A stretch of DNA of 64,000 nt from Candida dubliniensis CD36 (GCF_000026945.1 NC_012860.1:372001-436000); one strand, 5' to 3'; positions 38,396-48,645 are shown, counted from the stretch's first letter. Notes: generated by a model not told the origin, from the letters alone. Numbers and translations are program-made.

Positions 38396-41300
38396 ATGAA
38401 GGAAGGTGCTAGTGTATTAAGTATTTCACGAGAAAACCAAGTAGGTGTCAAAGTTCGTAATTTGACAGTATCTGTTAAATCACAACAACAAAAATCATCC
38501 AAGCATACTTCAGACCAAGAAGCACAATATGAACAGGGAACTTCCAAGATATTGAATAACTTGTCATTTGATATAGAGTGTGGTCAACTTGTGGCTATCA
38601 TGGGTGGGTCAGGTAGTGGGAAAACCACATTATTAAACACCTTATCGCAGCGAACCAACATCAATAATAAAAACTTGGGGTTTTCTGGTTCTGTTACCTA
38701 TGAAACTTCGAGTCTGAACAAACATATCAAACATGCATATCTTTTACAAACAGATATTTTTTTGCCCGGGTTGACTGTATGGGAAACATTATCAACACAA
38801 GCAGATTTACGATTGCCTTCACATGTTACTAAACAAGAAAAAGCTGAATTGATTGAGTATATTCTAGATGTTCTTGAATTAAGCCATCTCAAAGACACAT
38901 ATGTGGCTTCATTTTCCCTGAATTCATCTACTTTATCTGGAGGGGAACAGAGACGAGTGTCATTGGCCATACAAATGTTGTCAAAGCCAGCAATTCTATT
39001 TCTTGATGAACCAACAACTGGATTAGATACATCATCATCTTTGAAATTAGTGCATGTGTTGAAGAAACTAGCGTCTCCAGAATACGGAATCACTATTATT
39101 TTATCGATTCACCAACCAAGACCTGAGATTGGACAACTTTTTGATAAGATTTGTTTGTTGACCAGAGGAGGAAGACTTATTTATTACGGAAATTTGGCCA
39201 ACGCCGAAATTTATTTCAATAACCTTAACTTTTTGGGTCGAGATGCAGATGATCAGTCAAAACATATTTTAGAATACATTATGGATTTATCTGTAAAAGA
39301 TACAACATCTGTGGAAAAGGAACAACAAACAGTGGGAAGAATCAACAAATTGGTACAAACCTGGAGTAATAATCATCAATTCCTACAACAACTTGATAAA
39401 GAGAAGCTCTCCAACGAATCTCATCAATTTAAGAAAAACTTAACACTTTTTAGCAAACCAAAAGCAGATAAGATTTCTTTTTTGCAAGAAGTTACTGTAT
39501 TGACAAAACGAACATTTAAATTGACTTTCCGTGATTATAAAAGGTTAATAGTTTTCAATATGGGAATAGTTATAATTGGTGTAACTGTTGGTTGGATGTT
39601 CTATCGTCCAAAACACGATCTTGCCGGTATAAGATCATTGACATCGACTCTTTATGTTGCCATGGAAATTATGGGATTTGTACCCATGTATTTTGAGATT
39701 GAACGATTATGGGAAACTGATGGTGTATTCTTTTATAGGGAATACCTGGAAGATCAAGTGAGTATTCCTGGATTTTTAATTTCCCGTAGATTAGGGAAAC
39801 TTTTTTTAGAAGATTTACCCATGTCGTTATTGTTTTCTATTATCACATTTTTCATGTGGGGGTTGAGATTAGGAGATGGAAGTCATTTTGGAATTTATTT
39901 TGTCGTTGTGTTTTTAATAGAATTATGTTGCATGGGCACAGCAATGTTTTCATTTGCCATTGCTCCTAGTTATCCTATTTCAGCCTTGCTTATCAACTTA
40001 ATTTATCAAATCCAAAATAGTGCATGCGGGTATTTTGTTAATGCTGCGACTATGCCAGTTTATGTAAAGTGGACAAAATATCTTGCTTATTTTTGGTATG
40101 CATTTGGCGCCTTAACAAATAATCAATTTAGTGGGTGGCATGGGCAATGCCCATATAATGATATCAATGATCCAAGATGTCAAGAGTTTTCTGGAGACTA
40201 TCAAATTAAAATATTGGGATTCCCAGTAGGATGGGTTGGTGCCCCGATTGGATACTTGGTGCTTTGGACAGTAGGATTCTTTGTGTTGAGTGGTATACTA
40301 TTCTATTTTAAACTGCATGATGTGAGTATGGCAAAAACTAAGAAAAACACTATTGGAGAAGGTGAGGAGGAACATGAGACTTTACATCAAAAGAAAACAG
40401 AAAGAGAACAGGATTATATTACTGATAAACATGATTTGGAAATAAATATTAATAATATCCATTTGGACGTGACAAAGAGTAACATTTTTGGTCGAACGAA
40501 AACCACAAAAACTTTATTAGACAATGTGACTGCATCTTTTCAAGCAAATAAAGTTAATGTAATAATGGGTCCCTCCGGTAGTGGGAAAACTACACTCCTC
40601 AATTATTTGTCAAATAGGCTTTCACGGAATTCCAAATTCGTATCACTGGGGTCAATTCGTTTAAATGGTATGCAAGACATATCTCGTGATCAACTTTCTA
40701 GAATATCGGCATATGTGACTCAACATGACAGTTCGTTGATTGAACAGTTAACTGTGCGCGAAACTTTGTATTACCAAGCGAAACTTCGTTTGCCTTTGGA
40801 TAAGCATAAAAGTATCCCCACTATTATCAACAAGCTAATTAGACAAACAGGGTTACTTGATTGTGCTGATACATTAATTGGGTCAGAATATGTTAAGGGG
40901 ATCAGTGGTGGTGAAAAAAGAAGGGTTTCTATTGCTATTCAATTATTGAGTAGACCCAAAGTTTTATTTCTTGATGAGCCAACTTCAGGATTGGATTCTT
41001 CCACAGCTGAAACAATTCTCACATTATTGGACGAATTAGCCAAGGAGAACAACACCACCATTATTTTAACGATCCATCAACCAAGTGAGCAAATGTTTTA
41101 CAAGTTTGGGTCTTTATTATTATTGGGTAGAGGAGGCAAGGTCATATACGACGGGACTTCAATTGGCATTGTTGATTACTTGGAAAGTTTAGGATATGAT
41201 AATCCAGAGGGCCATAATGTTGCCGATTATATATTGGATTTGATATCTCGAGGAATGAATGAAGACAAAATACAACTGGAGAGGAGAGTTGCCGAATTAA

Positions 41301-42220
41301 TTTCACATTGGCAAGCCAATAGCATTAAAAAAATGGCAAGCACTGCCACTTTTCTGCATGAGATTATTGATTTGCCTCAGTACTATTATCAAAGATTACC
41401 GATATTCATTACGTTCCCAACTATATTCCGAAGACAATTATTGACGTCGTATCGTGCCAAAGATGTTGTTATTAATCGAGCCGGACAAACAATTTTTTTG
41501 GCAATTGTCCACACCTTATATTTCACACCCTTGAGAAACACTCAAGAAGGGATCAGCAATAGATTGGGGTTGGTGCAAGAAGTTCTTAATTTGTATTTTG
41601 CTGGTTTGATTAACAATATCACATTATACCCATTTGAAAGAAACTTGTTTTATCAAGAATACCGAGATGGAATATATGGTGTTACTGAGTTTGGGTTCTC
41701 ATATTTGCTCAATGAATTACCGACAGAAGTAGTTCCTTGTTTCTTTTTCGCAGCATTGATTGTGTTTGCTTGTGGATTACCAAGAACCCCACAAATGTTC
41801 TTTGCAATGTTTGGTACTGGGTTTGTTTCTATCAATTGTGGTGAATCATTAGGGATTTTTGTTAATAGTATTTTTACTCATATGGGAGTAGCAACAAATG
41901 TTTTGAGTACGTTTGTTTCCATGGCTATATTCATGGGAGGTACCATGTCTTTGCATATGCCTGGTTTTTTCAAAGGAGTCAATTATATTAGTCCCATGAA
42001 GTATGCTGTTGCCATATGTGCTAATTTAGGTTTCCAAAACCAGAGTTTCGAATGTAATAGTGGAGCTGCTGAATGCTTATTAACAACAGGGGAAGATGTC
42101 TTGAGTTACTACAATATGAAGCAAAATTTGGGTCCAATGGTCGGTGGATTGATTGGATGTCTTGTTATTTACAGAGCTGTTGCTATTTTGTCTATTTATG
42201 TCAGAGTAAAATGGTTTTAG
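38396..42220 (+). CDS. ROA1: Full-size ABCG transporter (YOL075C-like)
   Basis: A 1274-residue ABC transporter with two repeats of nucleotide-binding domain then membrane domain. NBD1 has Walker A GGSGSGKTTLLN near residue 69, signature LSGGEQRRVSLA near 179 and Walker B ILFLDEPTTGLD near 200. NBD2 has GPSGSGKTTLLN near 724, signature ISGGEKRRVSIA and VLFLDEPTSGLD near 860. Both sites keep the canonical residues, unlike many fungal PDR pumps with a degenerate first site. Each half ends in six membrane segments. It is closest to S. cerevisiae Yol075c (1294 residues), and I recall the C. albicans gene at this locus as ROA1, linked to azole sensitivity. Substrate unknown. Confidence 0.9.
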   Translation: MKEGASVLSISRENQVGVKVRNLTVSVKSQQQKSSKHTSDQEAQYEQGTSKILNNLSFDIECGQLVAIMGGSGSGKTTLLNTLSQRTNINNKNLGFSGSVTYETSSLNKHIKHAYLLQTDIFLPGLTVWETLSTQADLRLPSHVTKQEKAELIEYILDVLELSHLKDTYVASFSLNSSTLSGGEQRRVSLAIQMLSKPAILFLDEPTTGLDTSSSLKLVHVLKKLASPEYGITIILSIHQPRPEIGQLFDKICLLTRGGRLIYYGNLANAEIYFNNLNFLGRDADDQSKHILEYIMDLSVKDTTSVEKEQQTVGRINKLVQTWSNNHQFLQQLDKEKLSNESHQFKKNLTLFSKPKADKISFLQEVTVLTKRTFKLTFRDYKRLIVFNMGIVIIGVTVGWMFYRPKHDLAGIRSLTSTLYVAMEIMGFVPMYFEIERLWETDGVFFYREYLEDQVSIPGFLISRRLGKLFLEDLPMSLLFSIITFFMWGLRLGDGSHFGIYFVVVFLIELCCMGTAMFSFAIAPSYPISALLINLIYQIQNSACGYFVNAATMPVYVKWTKYLAYFWYAFGALTNNQFSGWHGQCPYNDINDPRCQEFSGDYQIKILGFPVGWVGAPIGYLVLWTVGFFVLSGILFYFKLHDVSMAKTKKNTIGEGEEEHETLHQKKTEREQDYITDKHDLEININNIHLDVTKSNIFGRTKTTKTLLDNVTASFQANKVNVIMGPSGSGKTTLLNYLSNRLSRNSKFVSLGSIRLNGMQDISRDQLSRISAYVTQHDSSLIEQLTVRETLYYQAKLRLPLDKHKSIPTIINKLIRQTGLLDCADTLIGSEYVKGISGGEKRRVSIAIQLLSRPKVLFLDEPTSGLDSSTAETILTLLDELAKENNTTIILTIHQPSEQMFYKFGSLLLLGRGGKVIYDGTSIGIVDYLESLGYDNPEGHNVADYILDLISRGMNEDKIQLERRVAELISHWQANSIKKMASTATFLHEIIDLPQYYYQRLPIFITFPTIFRRQLLTSYRAKDVVINRAGQTIFLAIVHTLYFTPLRNTQEGISNRLGLVQEVLNLYFAGLINNITLYPFERNLFYQEYRDGIYGVTEFGFSYLLNELPTEVVPCFFFAALIVFACGLPRTPQMFFAMFGTGFVSINCGESLGIFVNSIFTHMGVATNVLSTFVSMAIFMGGTMSLHMPGFFKGVNYISPMKYAVAICANLGFQNQSFECNSGAAECLLTTGEDVLSYYNMKQNLGPMVGGLIGCLVIYRAVAILSIYVRVKWF

Positions 42221-43424
42221 TGTTAAAATGTATATAAATATGTATTAATAACAGGTAATAGTCATCTCATGTGTTAAAAAATACGAATACTAAAGCAATA
42301 ATTGCTGCATTTTGCTTGATGTTGTATGTACATGTGAGGCGGGCTTAAAGCATATAATGCAATACTAAAACAAAAAAGAAAGATCCCGGCTTTTCATTTA
42401 CATCAAGATTGAATTGGAAATAAAACATTTAATACAATTCAAGTCAGCACCAATTGCTTCTCAATAGGTTATCAATCTGATTGTTGAATTCTAGCTATTG
42501 ATCCGAAATCTTTCGATTTTTATGCTTGGTTTAATATGTGAAAACTAAAACTAGTTAAAATCTAAAACTAGATCAATTTTACCCAACTTTTTGTAACAAG
42601 ATTTTGTAGTAATTCTGAAATTGTTTTGATTATCATTGACGCGGTTTATTGATGAGGAATATTAAGGATACACGCCAATTAGTAGTAATCAAAAATAAGA
42701 GAGTAGTGTCCATGAATTCAAACTCACTTTTATGTTTTTAACTTAGTTGTTGATGAGAGAAAAGATAAAGGAGGGGAAGGGAGGAAAACAAAAGAAGGAG
42801 GAGGGAGCAATTGGTGAAGTAAGCAAAAGATTATGCGATAAACAGTATCACAAAAAAAAAAAAAGAAAACAAATTAACATCCCTGAAAATTATCGATTAG
42901 TGTTAACTCAAATTAAAGCAAAAAACCACAACAAATCAAATAAGAATTTAATAACCTGATTGAGCAATTATTCATAACAAAAATATCCAATCCCCCCAAT
43001 TACCTGATTGGTTGAAAATCAAAGAGGTTGATTTTAAAAAAAAGTACACAAAATTGTGTGTGTGGATTTTGATAACTCATTTCGAAAAAATTTGTAGCAT
43101 TATCCGTAGTTAATTTGGTAATGGAAAGTTGTAGTTGTAGTTGTTTATCTTTGCTTTTAGTAGTGGCTTAATTAGATTACAGAAGAGAGATATTTAATAA
43201 TAAAAATGACAATTTAGAATTATACTGTATATATACTACTACACTAACTAAGATTAGTAAACAATACTAACACCACCACACTATCGACATCTTTATTATT
43301 TTTTATTCTTTTTTATTTTTTTCTTATTTTTTTTTCTTTACCATTTTTCTTTGCTATTTCTTTCTTCTTCTTTCTTTCTTCAAATTAATCATTTCGAGCT
43401 GGATTCTTTTTCATTATCAGGAAA
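42221..43424. other. Intergenic between ROA1 and CRP1-like gene
   Basis: 1.2 kb between tandem genes. A purine-rich stretch (42755-42815), A-run near 42850 and a strong pyrimidine/T-rich stretch (43290-43385) directly upstream of the next start are the only obvious features. A 70-codon open frame at 42747-42959 is purine-run derived and rejected. Confidence 0.5.
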
Positions 43425-44759
43425 ATGACGTTGTATACTTATACAGTTAGATGGTATGTTCGATTAATCCCAATCAATAAGGCTGATTGTTTGATGTATT
43501 GATTTTGTGATATCAAGGAGGGGCGGATAACTCGCGTACAAAGAATTTTTTTTTGTTAGTTTGTTTGTGTGGTTGATCATATTCGGAGTTTGATACTTAT
43601 CAGTGATTGATAAAGTTTGACTACACAATCAATTCATTCTGGACATCAACAATGTGTCAATTTAAATAACATATTACTAACATGATAATTTTTTTTCAGG
43701 CCCTTGAAAGATGAAAACATTCATTCTATTCAAATAACTGGCAATTTTGACAACTGGTCGAGATCATTACCTACCATTAAGCCGACCAAAGAATATTTGC
43801 AAGAAATAAAATTGGAAACCAGACAAGACGTTGTGTTCAAATTTATTATTAATGATGATCAATGGATTGTCAATGATCAATTTAAAGTGACTCATGATGA
43901 GCACGGTAATTCCAATAATATTATCTATGCTGATGAGTTGGTTGAAGAAGTTGATGAAAAGGATGTAAAGAACGTAACCGCCACTAGTGGACTCAAAGGT
44001 AAAGAGATTCTACCAGAGCTGGGTACATCAGGAACAACTAATGTTTCGAAGCCTGAGGCTGAGGCTGAGTCTGCACCCAAACCAATTGTTAATCAAAAAA
44101 ACAATTTGGCCAAGGATCTACCAGAACCAACTCTTCAGGAAGAACAACCTCAAATTTTGGAAGAAAGTGGTATTGAAGATCATGAAAGTTTTGTTGAACC
44201 AGTGGTATCTCTGAAATCCCCATCGAAATCAATCATTACTGAGGAGGATATTATTTCTGATATTGATTCACCTGGTGATAATGCACCTAAGAAGTCAAGC
44301 GATCTCCCACAACCATCATCAAATCATCAGACATTGAATCAAGTTTTAACTCCGTCTTCATCTTTTGCTGCTGTTTCATCACCTCCACTTTCTTCTGATT
44401 ACGAACATCTTGATTTGAAACGCGACGATCAAGAAACTGAATACAACACTGCTGCTAATTCTGGAATCTCCACTGAGACCAAGGAAAACGAGATAGTTAG
44501 TACATTCCAAGAAAATAAACCAGTCAAGCCGGTATTGTTGCCCCATGATTCTGAATCTACTCTTGAAAGAAGTGGTAGTGAAAACAATGCAAACAACAAT
44601 AACTCACCTCGTATTCCTGGACACTATCCATCTAGTCCTGAGCACAAATCATCATCAACAGCCTCCTTACAGTCGGGCAATAATGTTGGTGAAAATGACT
44701 CGCAATACACGGGCAAGCGTGAGAGTTTGATATCCAGGTTGAGAAATTTATTTAGATAA
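43425..44759 (+). CDS. CRP1: AMPK-type glycogen-binding domain protein (Mdg1/Crp1-like)
   Basis: Exon 1 is 43425-43453 and exon 2 is 43700-44759, giving 362 residues. After splicing the protein begins MTLYTYTVRWPLKDE and continues HSIQITGNFDNWSRSLP, the classic start of an AMPK1_CBM (CBM48-like) domain of about 85 residues. The rest is a long disordered region rich in Pro, Ser and Glu. The extreme C-terminus (SLISRLRNLFR) is a short basic amphipathic helix. S. cerevisiae Mdg1 (pheromone signalling) and Crp1 (cruciform DNA-binding) share this layout. The symbol CRP1 refers to that pair and is from memory; the name is also used for an unrelated Candida copper pump, so treat it with care. Function here is not established. 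Confidence 0.8.
43454..43699 (+). other. Intron of the Mdg1/Crp1-like gene
   Basis: 246-nt intron with donor GTATGT, branch point TACTAAC (43675-43681) and T-rich acceptor CAG ending at 43699. It splits the Trp codon TG|G of the conserved RWP motif. Without it the CBM domain lacks its first strand. Confidence 0.9.
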
Positions 44760-45055
44760 TTTGTCAATTTCATCTTCATTATTTGAATAGAAAGGAAGTG
44801 GAGAAGAAATATTGAAGACTGTTTTGTTGCAATAAAACAAACTAAGGATATATGTAGCTTTTTTTGCTGTTGTTTGTTCTGTTTTAATAATAGTATCAAT
44901 TGTTTTGAGAAATTGAATTGTAACAAGGTCATCCCTGTGCTTGTATCCTCTACAGTTGTTCTGCAATATTACAAGTGGCATTTTCATCAATGACCATATT
45001 GCTTCATCCATTATATGTATGTATATATGCATTCTATTTACCAACTTTTTACCTA
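44760..45055. other. Convergent intergenic CRP1-like/SRP21
   Basis: 296 bp between convergent stop codons, AT-rich. No feature seen beyond the expected 3' untranslated regions. Confidence 0.45.
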
Positions 45056-45568
45056 TCAATTCTTCTTTTTCTTCTTTTTGTTCTTCTTTTTACTGGAAGT
45101 ACTAGTAGTTGTCTTTTCCTCTTTAGCATTAGGTTTATTTTGTTCAATTTCCTTTGTCACCAAATTCTCTGATTCCGGAACAGGGGTATTTTCTAAACTT
45201 GGTTCAACTGGTTTTTCATATTTCACATTGGTCATTAAACTAGCTAATCCCACAACATGTAAATTGTCATTACTCAAACCTTTTGGACCAATAAAATTTA
45301 ATAATCGTGATAATTCTTTAGATTTAGTAGTGGTGTATTTAATGCATTTCCCAGAATTAGGTTCATAAAGCTTAAAACTTACAGCATGAGTTGAAATTTT
45401 GTTTGATTTTGGTTTTGTTGTGGCTGTTGATGCTGAGGCTGGAGTTGATTTTTTAGATTTCTTAGATATATTGGTATATGTTGTTGATAAAGTTGTTGTG
45501 GTTGGATAATTTGCTAGTAAATCTGTTGACAATTCTATGAATCTATCTACGCTCGATACTTTAGGCAT
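45056..45568 (-). CDS. SRP21: Signal recognition particle subunit SRP21 (SRP9 homologue)
   Basis: Component of the SRP Alu-domain side in fungi, targeting ribosomes to the ER. The 170-residue protein has the SRP9/21 fold motif: VSFKLYEPNSGKCIKYTTTKSKELSRLLNFIGPKG (residues about 63-97, quoted as a region). This matches the TNKSKDVSRLL.ALGPRG stretch of yeast Srp21. The N-terminal MPKVSSVDRFIELSTDLL is the first helix. The C-terminus is a disordered Lys-rich tail (KKKNKKKKKKN) similar to that of yeast Srp21 (167 residues). Intact, no intron apparent. Confidence 0.88.
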   Translation of the reverse strand: MPKVSSVDRFIELSTDLLANYPTTTTLSTTYTNISKKSKKSTPASASTATTKPKSNKISTHAVSFKLYEPNSGKCIKYTTTKSKELSRLLNFIGPKGLSNDNLHVVGLASLMTNVKYEKPVEPSLENTPVPESENLVTKEIEQNKPNAKEEKTTTSTSSKKKNKKKKKKN

Positions 45569-45924
45569 TATGGATATATAATTGTGTTATGCTATAGTTT
45601 AGTAGAAAGGTTTTGATTGTTGGAAAGATTTTTTTTTTTTTTTTTTTTTCATTTCGATTCCCACACAAATTGATAATTGAAGTCGTGTGGTGCAATTCAA
45701 TTATAAGTGAACCACAAATACTCATCTTAACATATGAAGAATTCATAAATAAATATAGAAATCAACTGACATTGTCAGCTACTGAGAGGCCTTTTTCGGG
45801 TCGATTAATAATACAAAATTTTATCAAGTATATATAATGTCATACGTATTACGCAGTTATAATTGGTTCCGCTCATAAAAAAAAAGACTGTGGTATCTAT
45901 TAAACTTTCCGAACAAACCCTGTA
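45569..45924. other. Intergenic SRP21/ENV10
   Basis: 356 bp with a T-run at 45629-45649. It holds the SRP21 promoter and the 3' end of ENV10. No gene recognised. Confidence 0.5.
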
Positions 45925-46470
45925 TTATCTATATCTAACAGCTGGTCCCTTTTCTCTTCTGGCTTGCAACTTTTGTTGACGTTTACTAGTAGCTGAATTG
46001 GTTTGTTTAGTTTCTGCCTGTTGTACTTCTGTTGTCGAGCCATTAGATTTGTTCTTTTTGATAAATGGTAAAATAAAATTACTCAATTTATAAATGGCAA
46101 ATCCAGGAATTATCAAATATCCATACCATACTTTATTGCTTCCAAAAATAATCATTAAAATATCAAACCCCCAAGTCAAATAGATAACATCAAAATAATA
46201 TTCATATAAACTCCCCAGTAATCTAATGTCTTCGCCACTTGAAACTAAAGAATTGCCATTAGCATATTTGGGACGACCAAATTTTTCCAAAGAATATTGT
46301 AATAATATACTTGGAATGGAAAAAATTATCCATGGTTTATAGGAAGATGGACGATGGAAAATGGAGATAACTAATAATACAATAATGTTGATTGATGCAG
46401 AAATGATTAATAATTGATTTAAGATATTGGTGTTGGATACTGCCAACTTCTTGGCTGATGCAGATGCCAT
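45925..46470 (-). CDS. ENV10: SRP-independent ER targeting protein (TMEM208 family)
   Basis: Homologue of S. cerevisiae Env10/Snd2 and human TMEM208, an ER membrane protein of the SND targeting pathway. From ATG 46470 (MASASAKKLAVSNTNILNQL) the protein has 181 residues, the same length as I recall for the yeast protein. Two hydrophobic helices lie at about 20-60 (LLIISASINIIVLLVISIF and IIFSIPSILLQYSLE) and two more at about 93-140 (FDVIYLTWGFDILMIIFG and YLIIPGFAIYKLSNFI). A basic tail ends in RQQKLQARREKGPAVRYR, typical of the family. The frame is open 12 codons upstream, but the MASASAKK start fits better. Confidence 0.85.
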   Translation of the reverse strand: MASASAKKLAVSNTNILNQLLIISASINIIVLLVISIFHRPSSYKPWIIFSIPSILLQYSLEKFGRPKYANGNSLVSSGEDIRLLGSLYEYYFDVIYLTWGFDILMIIFGSNKVWYGYLIIPGFAIYKLSNFILPFIKKNKSNGSTTEVQQAETKQTNSATSKRQQKLQARREKGPAVRYR

Positions 46471-46762
46471 TGTAAATACTTGTAAAAATAGGGTAAATAA
46501 AATCAAGCAAACAAATAAGCAGTAGAAAGGGTTGTTGTTAGATTTTTCATCTACACAGCGCTCAGTGCATTTGAGATTGTACTGAGGTGAGAAAAAAAAA
46601 AAAAAACGTCCTCAATACACTACTCCAAACAACAAGGGATGTCAAACTTCTAGAAATCAACACACCCTACTTACTCTGCTTCAACCGGTGTTCTTAACTG
46701 ACGTTTTTTTGTAGTCTATTTTATACATTACCTAAACACTACTACTAACCTGCAAGCCCTGA
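46471..46762. other. Intergenic ENV10/TVP15
   Basis: 292 bp holding the ENV10 promoter, with an A-run near 46593-46606. No other feature recognised. Confidence 0.45.
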
Positions 46763-47176
46763 TTACACCCCTTCTTCATCGTTCAATCCAATCACTGCCC
46801 CATCAGGATTCATATTTTCTGGGGGCGAAATACTAGGAATAGTCTCCAACACCACATATGCCAACCCAATTGTAAAAAGCACTAATGCTGCAAACACTCT
46901 GAAAAATGACCCACCACTTAAACTGACCCCAAGAAACGTGTAGAATATTCCACGGCCAATAAACGAAAATAAAAACGACGCATAAGCGTACGCTTCAGCT
47001 GGTACTCGAAATTCCAATGCCCCAATTACCGCACCAAATGCAATAATATACAATCCAGAAACAAATGAATGGAAACTGTAGAACAATTGGGAAAGACCAC
47101 CTACCACACATAGCCCAGAAACAACCAAATTGGTTATCTTGAAAACACCAGTTAAATCCTGTCCATCAAAATTCAT
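46763..47176 (-). CDS. TVP15: Tvp15-like Golgi vesicle membrane protein
   Basis: A 137-residue protein with four hydrophobic helices, similar to Tvp15 of Tlg2-containing late Golgi vesicles (143 residues in yeast). The family block is ITNLVVSGLCVVGGLSQLFYSF, then IIAFGAVIGALEFRVPAEAYAYASFLFSFIGRGIFY (regions at about residues 13-34 and 45-80), closely resembling the yeast LEFKIPEFLYKYASFLFSFLGRGICY stretch. The acidic C-terminus (NDEEGV) is cytosolic. The precise job is unknown even in yeast. A perfect TCACGTGA lies 85 bp upstream of the start. Confidence 0.82.
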   Translation of the reverse strand: MNFDGQDLTGVFKITNLVVSGLCVVGGLSQLFYSFHSFVSGLYIIAFGAVIGALEFRVPAEAYAYASFLFSFIGRGIFYTFLGVSLSGGSFFRVFAALVLFTIGLAYVVLETIPSISPPENMNPDGAVIGLNDEEGV

Positions 47177-47260
47177 ACCTGCTGTAGAAGGAAGTTGGTC
47201 GTGAGTTCAGAATTTTTTTTTTTTTTGTTTTGCTAGTTTTGTTTTTGTCTCTTAGTTTTG

Positions 47261-47268
47261 TCACGTGA
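47261..47268. promoter_or_regulatory. TCACGTGA, Cbf1-type site upstream of TVP15
   Basis: Perfect 8-bp palindrome within GTCACGTGA, the preferred site of the bHLH factor Cbf1. It is 85 bp from the TVP15 start codon. It is the only CACGTG I noticed in the intergenic regions. Confidence 0.5.
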
Positions 47269-47593
47269 AAGTCACTGATCATGAACAGGAGTTGATCATT
47301 GTACAAAAGATTTGATAGGATTTCCGCTTTCTAATAGTGATTGAAAGGAGAAAGCCAGGGAGAACCTGATAGTGTTGTTTTTTTGAAATTGTATAATGTA
47401 TTTGGAACTAGCATTTATGTTAAGTAAGGATTTACTAAGAAAATTACTCCAATTGAAAAAGCGTTATACCATGTTAGGTCATTCAGAGACTAGTCACTAG
47501 TCTGTTAAGATAAAATAATTGAAAGGGTTGAGCTAAGTTTACCTGGATAACCAGATAATTCATATTGAATTTGAAGGCTGAAATTGAGTCCAG

Positions 47594-47711
47594 TCCACGG
47601 ATCATATAGCCGAGTTATACAATAATTGAGTCCATAAGTCTCATGGGAGTGCGTTGGTTTGCACTCCCCGCACTGGTGGAATTAATTGTGACAGTTTAAG
47701 GTGGCTTTTTT
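47594..47711 (+). ncRNA. Candidate tRNA-like cloverleaf element
   Basis: Seen: closing stem TCCAC (47594-47598) with GTGGA (47676-47680). Arm TATA/TATA (47605-47608, 47616-47619) has a 7-nt loop. Arm TGAG/CTCA (47627-47630, 47640-47643) has a 9-nt loop. The strong arm GGGAGTGC/GCACTCCC (47645-47652, 47661-47668) has an 8-nt loop. TAGCCGAGTT (47607-47616) resembles a Pol III A box, GGTTTGCACTCC (47656-47667) is a poor B-box match, and T6 at 47706-47711 could terminate Pol III. It is not a canonical tRNA: stem lengths and the T-loop are wrong. It may be a decayed tRNA, an unknown small RNA, or chance. Confidence 0.22.
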
Positions 47712-48645
47712 GTATATTAGACAACCGATTCATGGCTTCCAAGCAATTTCAATTTTGGTTGACTGGAGGTTTCATACCCCAGGAAGCAGAAAAGTACTTA
47801 CCTATAACAGTTGATGTAAATTCTATGTGATTATTGAATTCCAAAATTTAGTCTAAGTTTGAACCAATCTCGCAGGTTTGTTGTAATATCAATTTCAAAC
47901 TGTCAGAGGTAGTTTATCCGTGATCTCATTAGAAAATGTGGAGTTACTCCAGAATATACGTTGTTTATTTTTTCTTGGCTGCTAAAATATCCGACCAACA
48001 CCAAAGGTTGGTCGATCCTAGTTAATTCTGTACATTATAGATGGAGATTTCAATATCCAATTCTTACCCCCAGCTTGGCGAGTGATTTGTTCTTCAGGTT
48101 GTAAATCCAGAATAATTTTTATGTGTGTTATTTTGATGGAACGATAATTAACCAAGCTTCGGTACAAAAAATGCGGTCCAAAGCCCCGGACTGTTTTGAT
48201 ATGTTATTGTTTCTTAATTTAGTGAACAAACATGAAATCTGGAGAAAAAAAAAAAATTTTTTTTCGCTCTCATGACCAGTGACAAATTCTGGGCGAAGAG
48301 GCTTACTATTAATCCGGATGTTACCTGGCATAAAAGAAACACCCAATGCTTTGCGTTGCCAAAAAACGCACGGTTCTTTCCGATTTCTCCGAGGATTAAA
48401 CATGGAGAGAACTCCTGCAAGAAAATTCTTATTTCAACAGTTTTATTTTTTGCATTACTAATTTTAGCAAACACACGTCTAATTAATTATGCTTTGCTTA
48501 ACATTCTTTATCTTGAAATTCTAAGAAAATATTTCGATTTGTCGGAATTTCATTTAAACGGTACTTTGGGGTGCAGACAGCAATTCATTAAAGAGTGGCA
48601 AGTCTACACGAATGCTGCTTAGCTTCACTATATCGTTTAACAGCA

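Noticed and set aside
47780..47800. AAGTACTTACCTATAAC as the 5' end of U1 snRNA
   Set aside because: The ACTTACCT core matches, but the U1 stem-loop I sequence and an Sm site are absent downstream.
48380..48390. CGGAGAA and CGGAAAA matches to Rgt1 sites upstream of HGT1
   Set aside because: The 7-bp degenerate motif is expected several times by chance in 2.5 kb and is about 0.85-1.3 kb from the gene.
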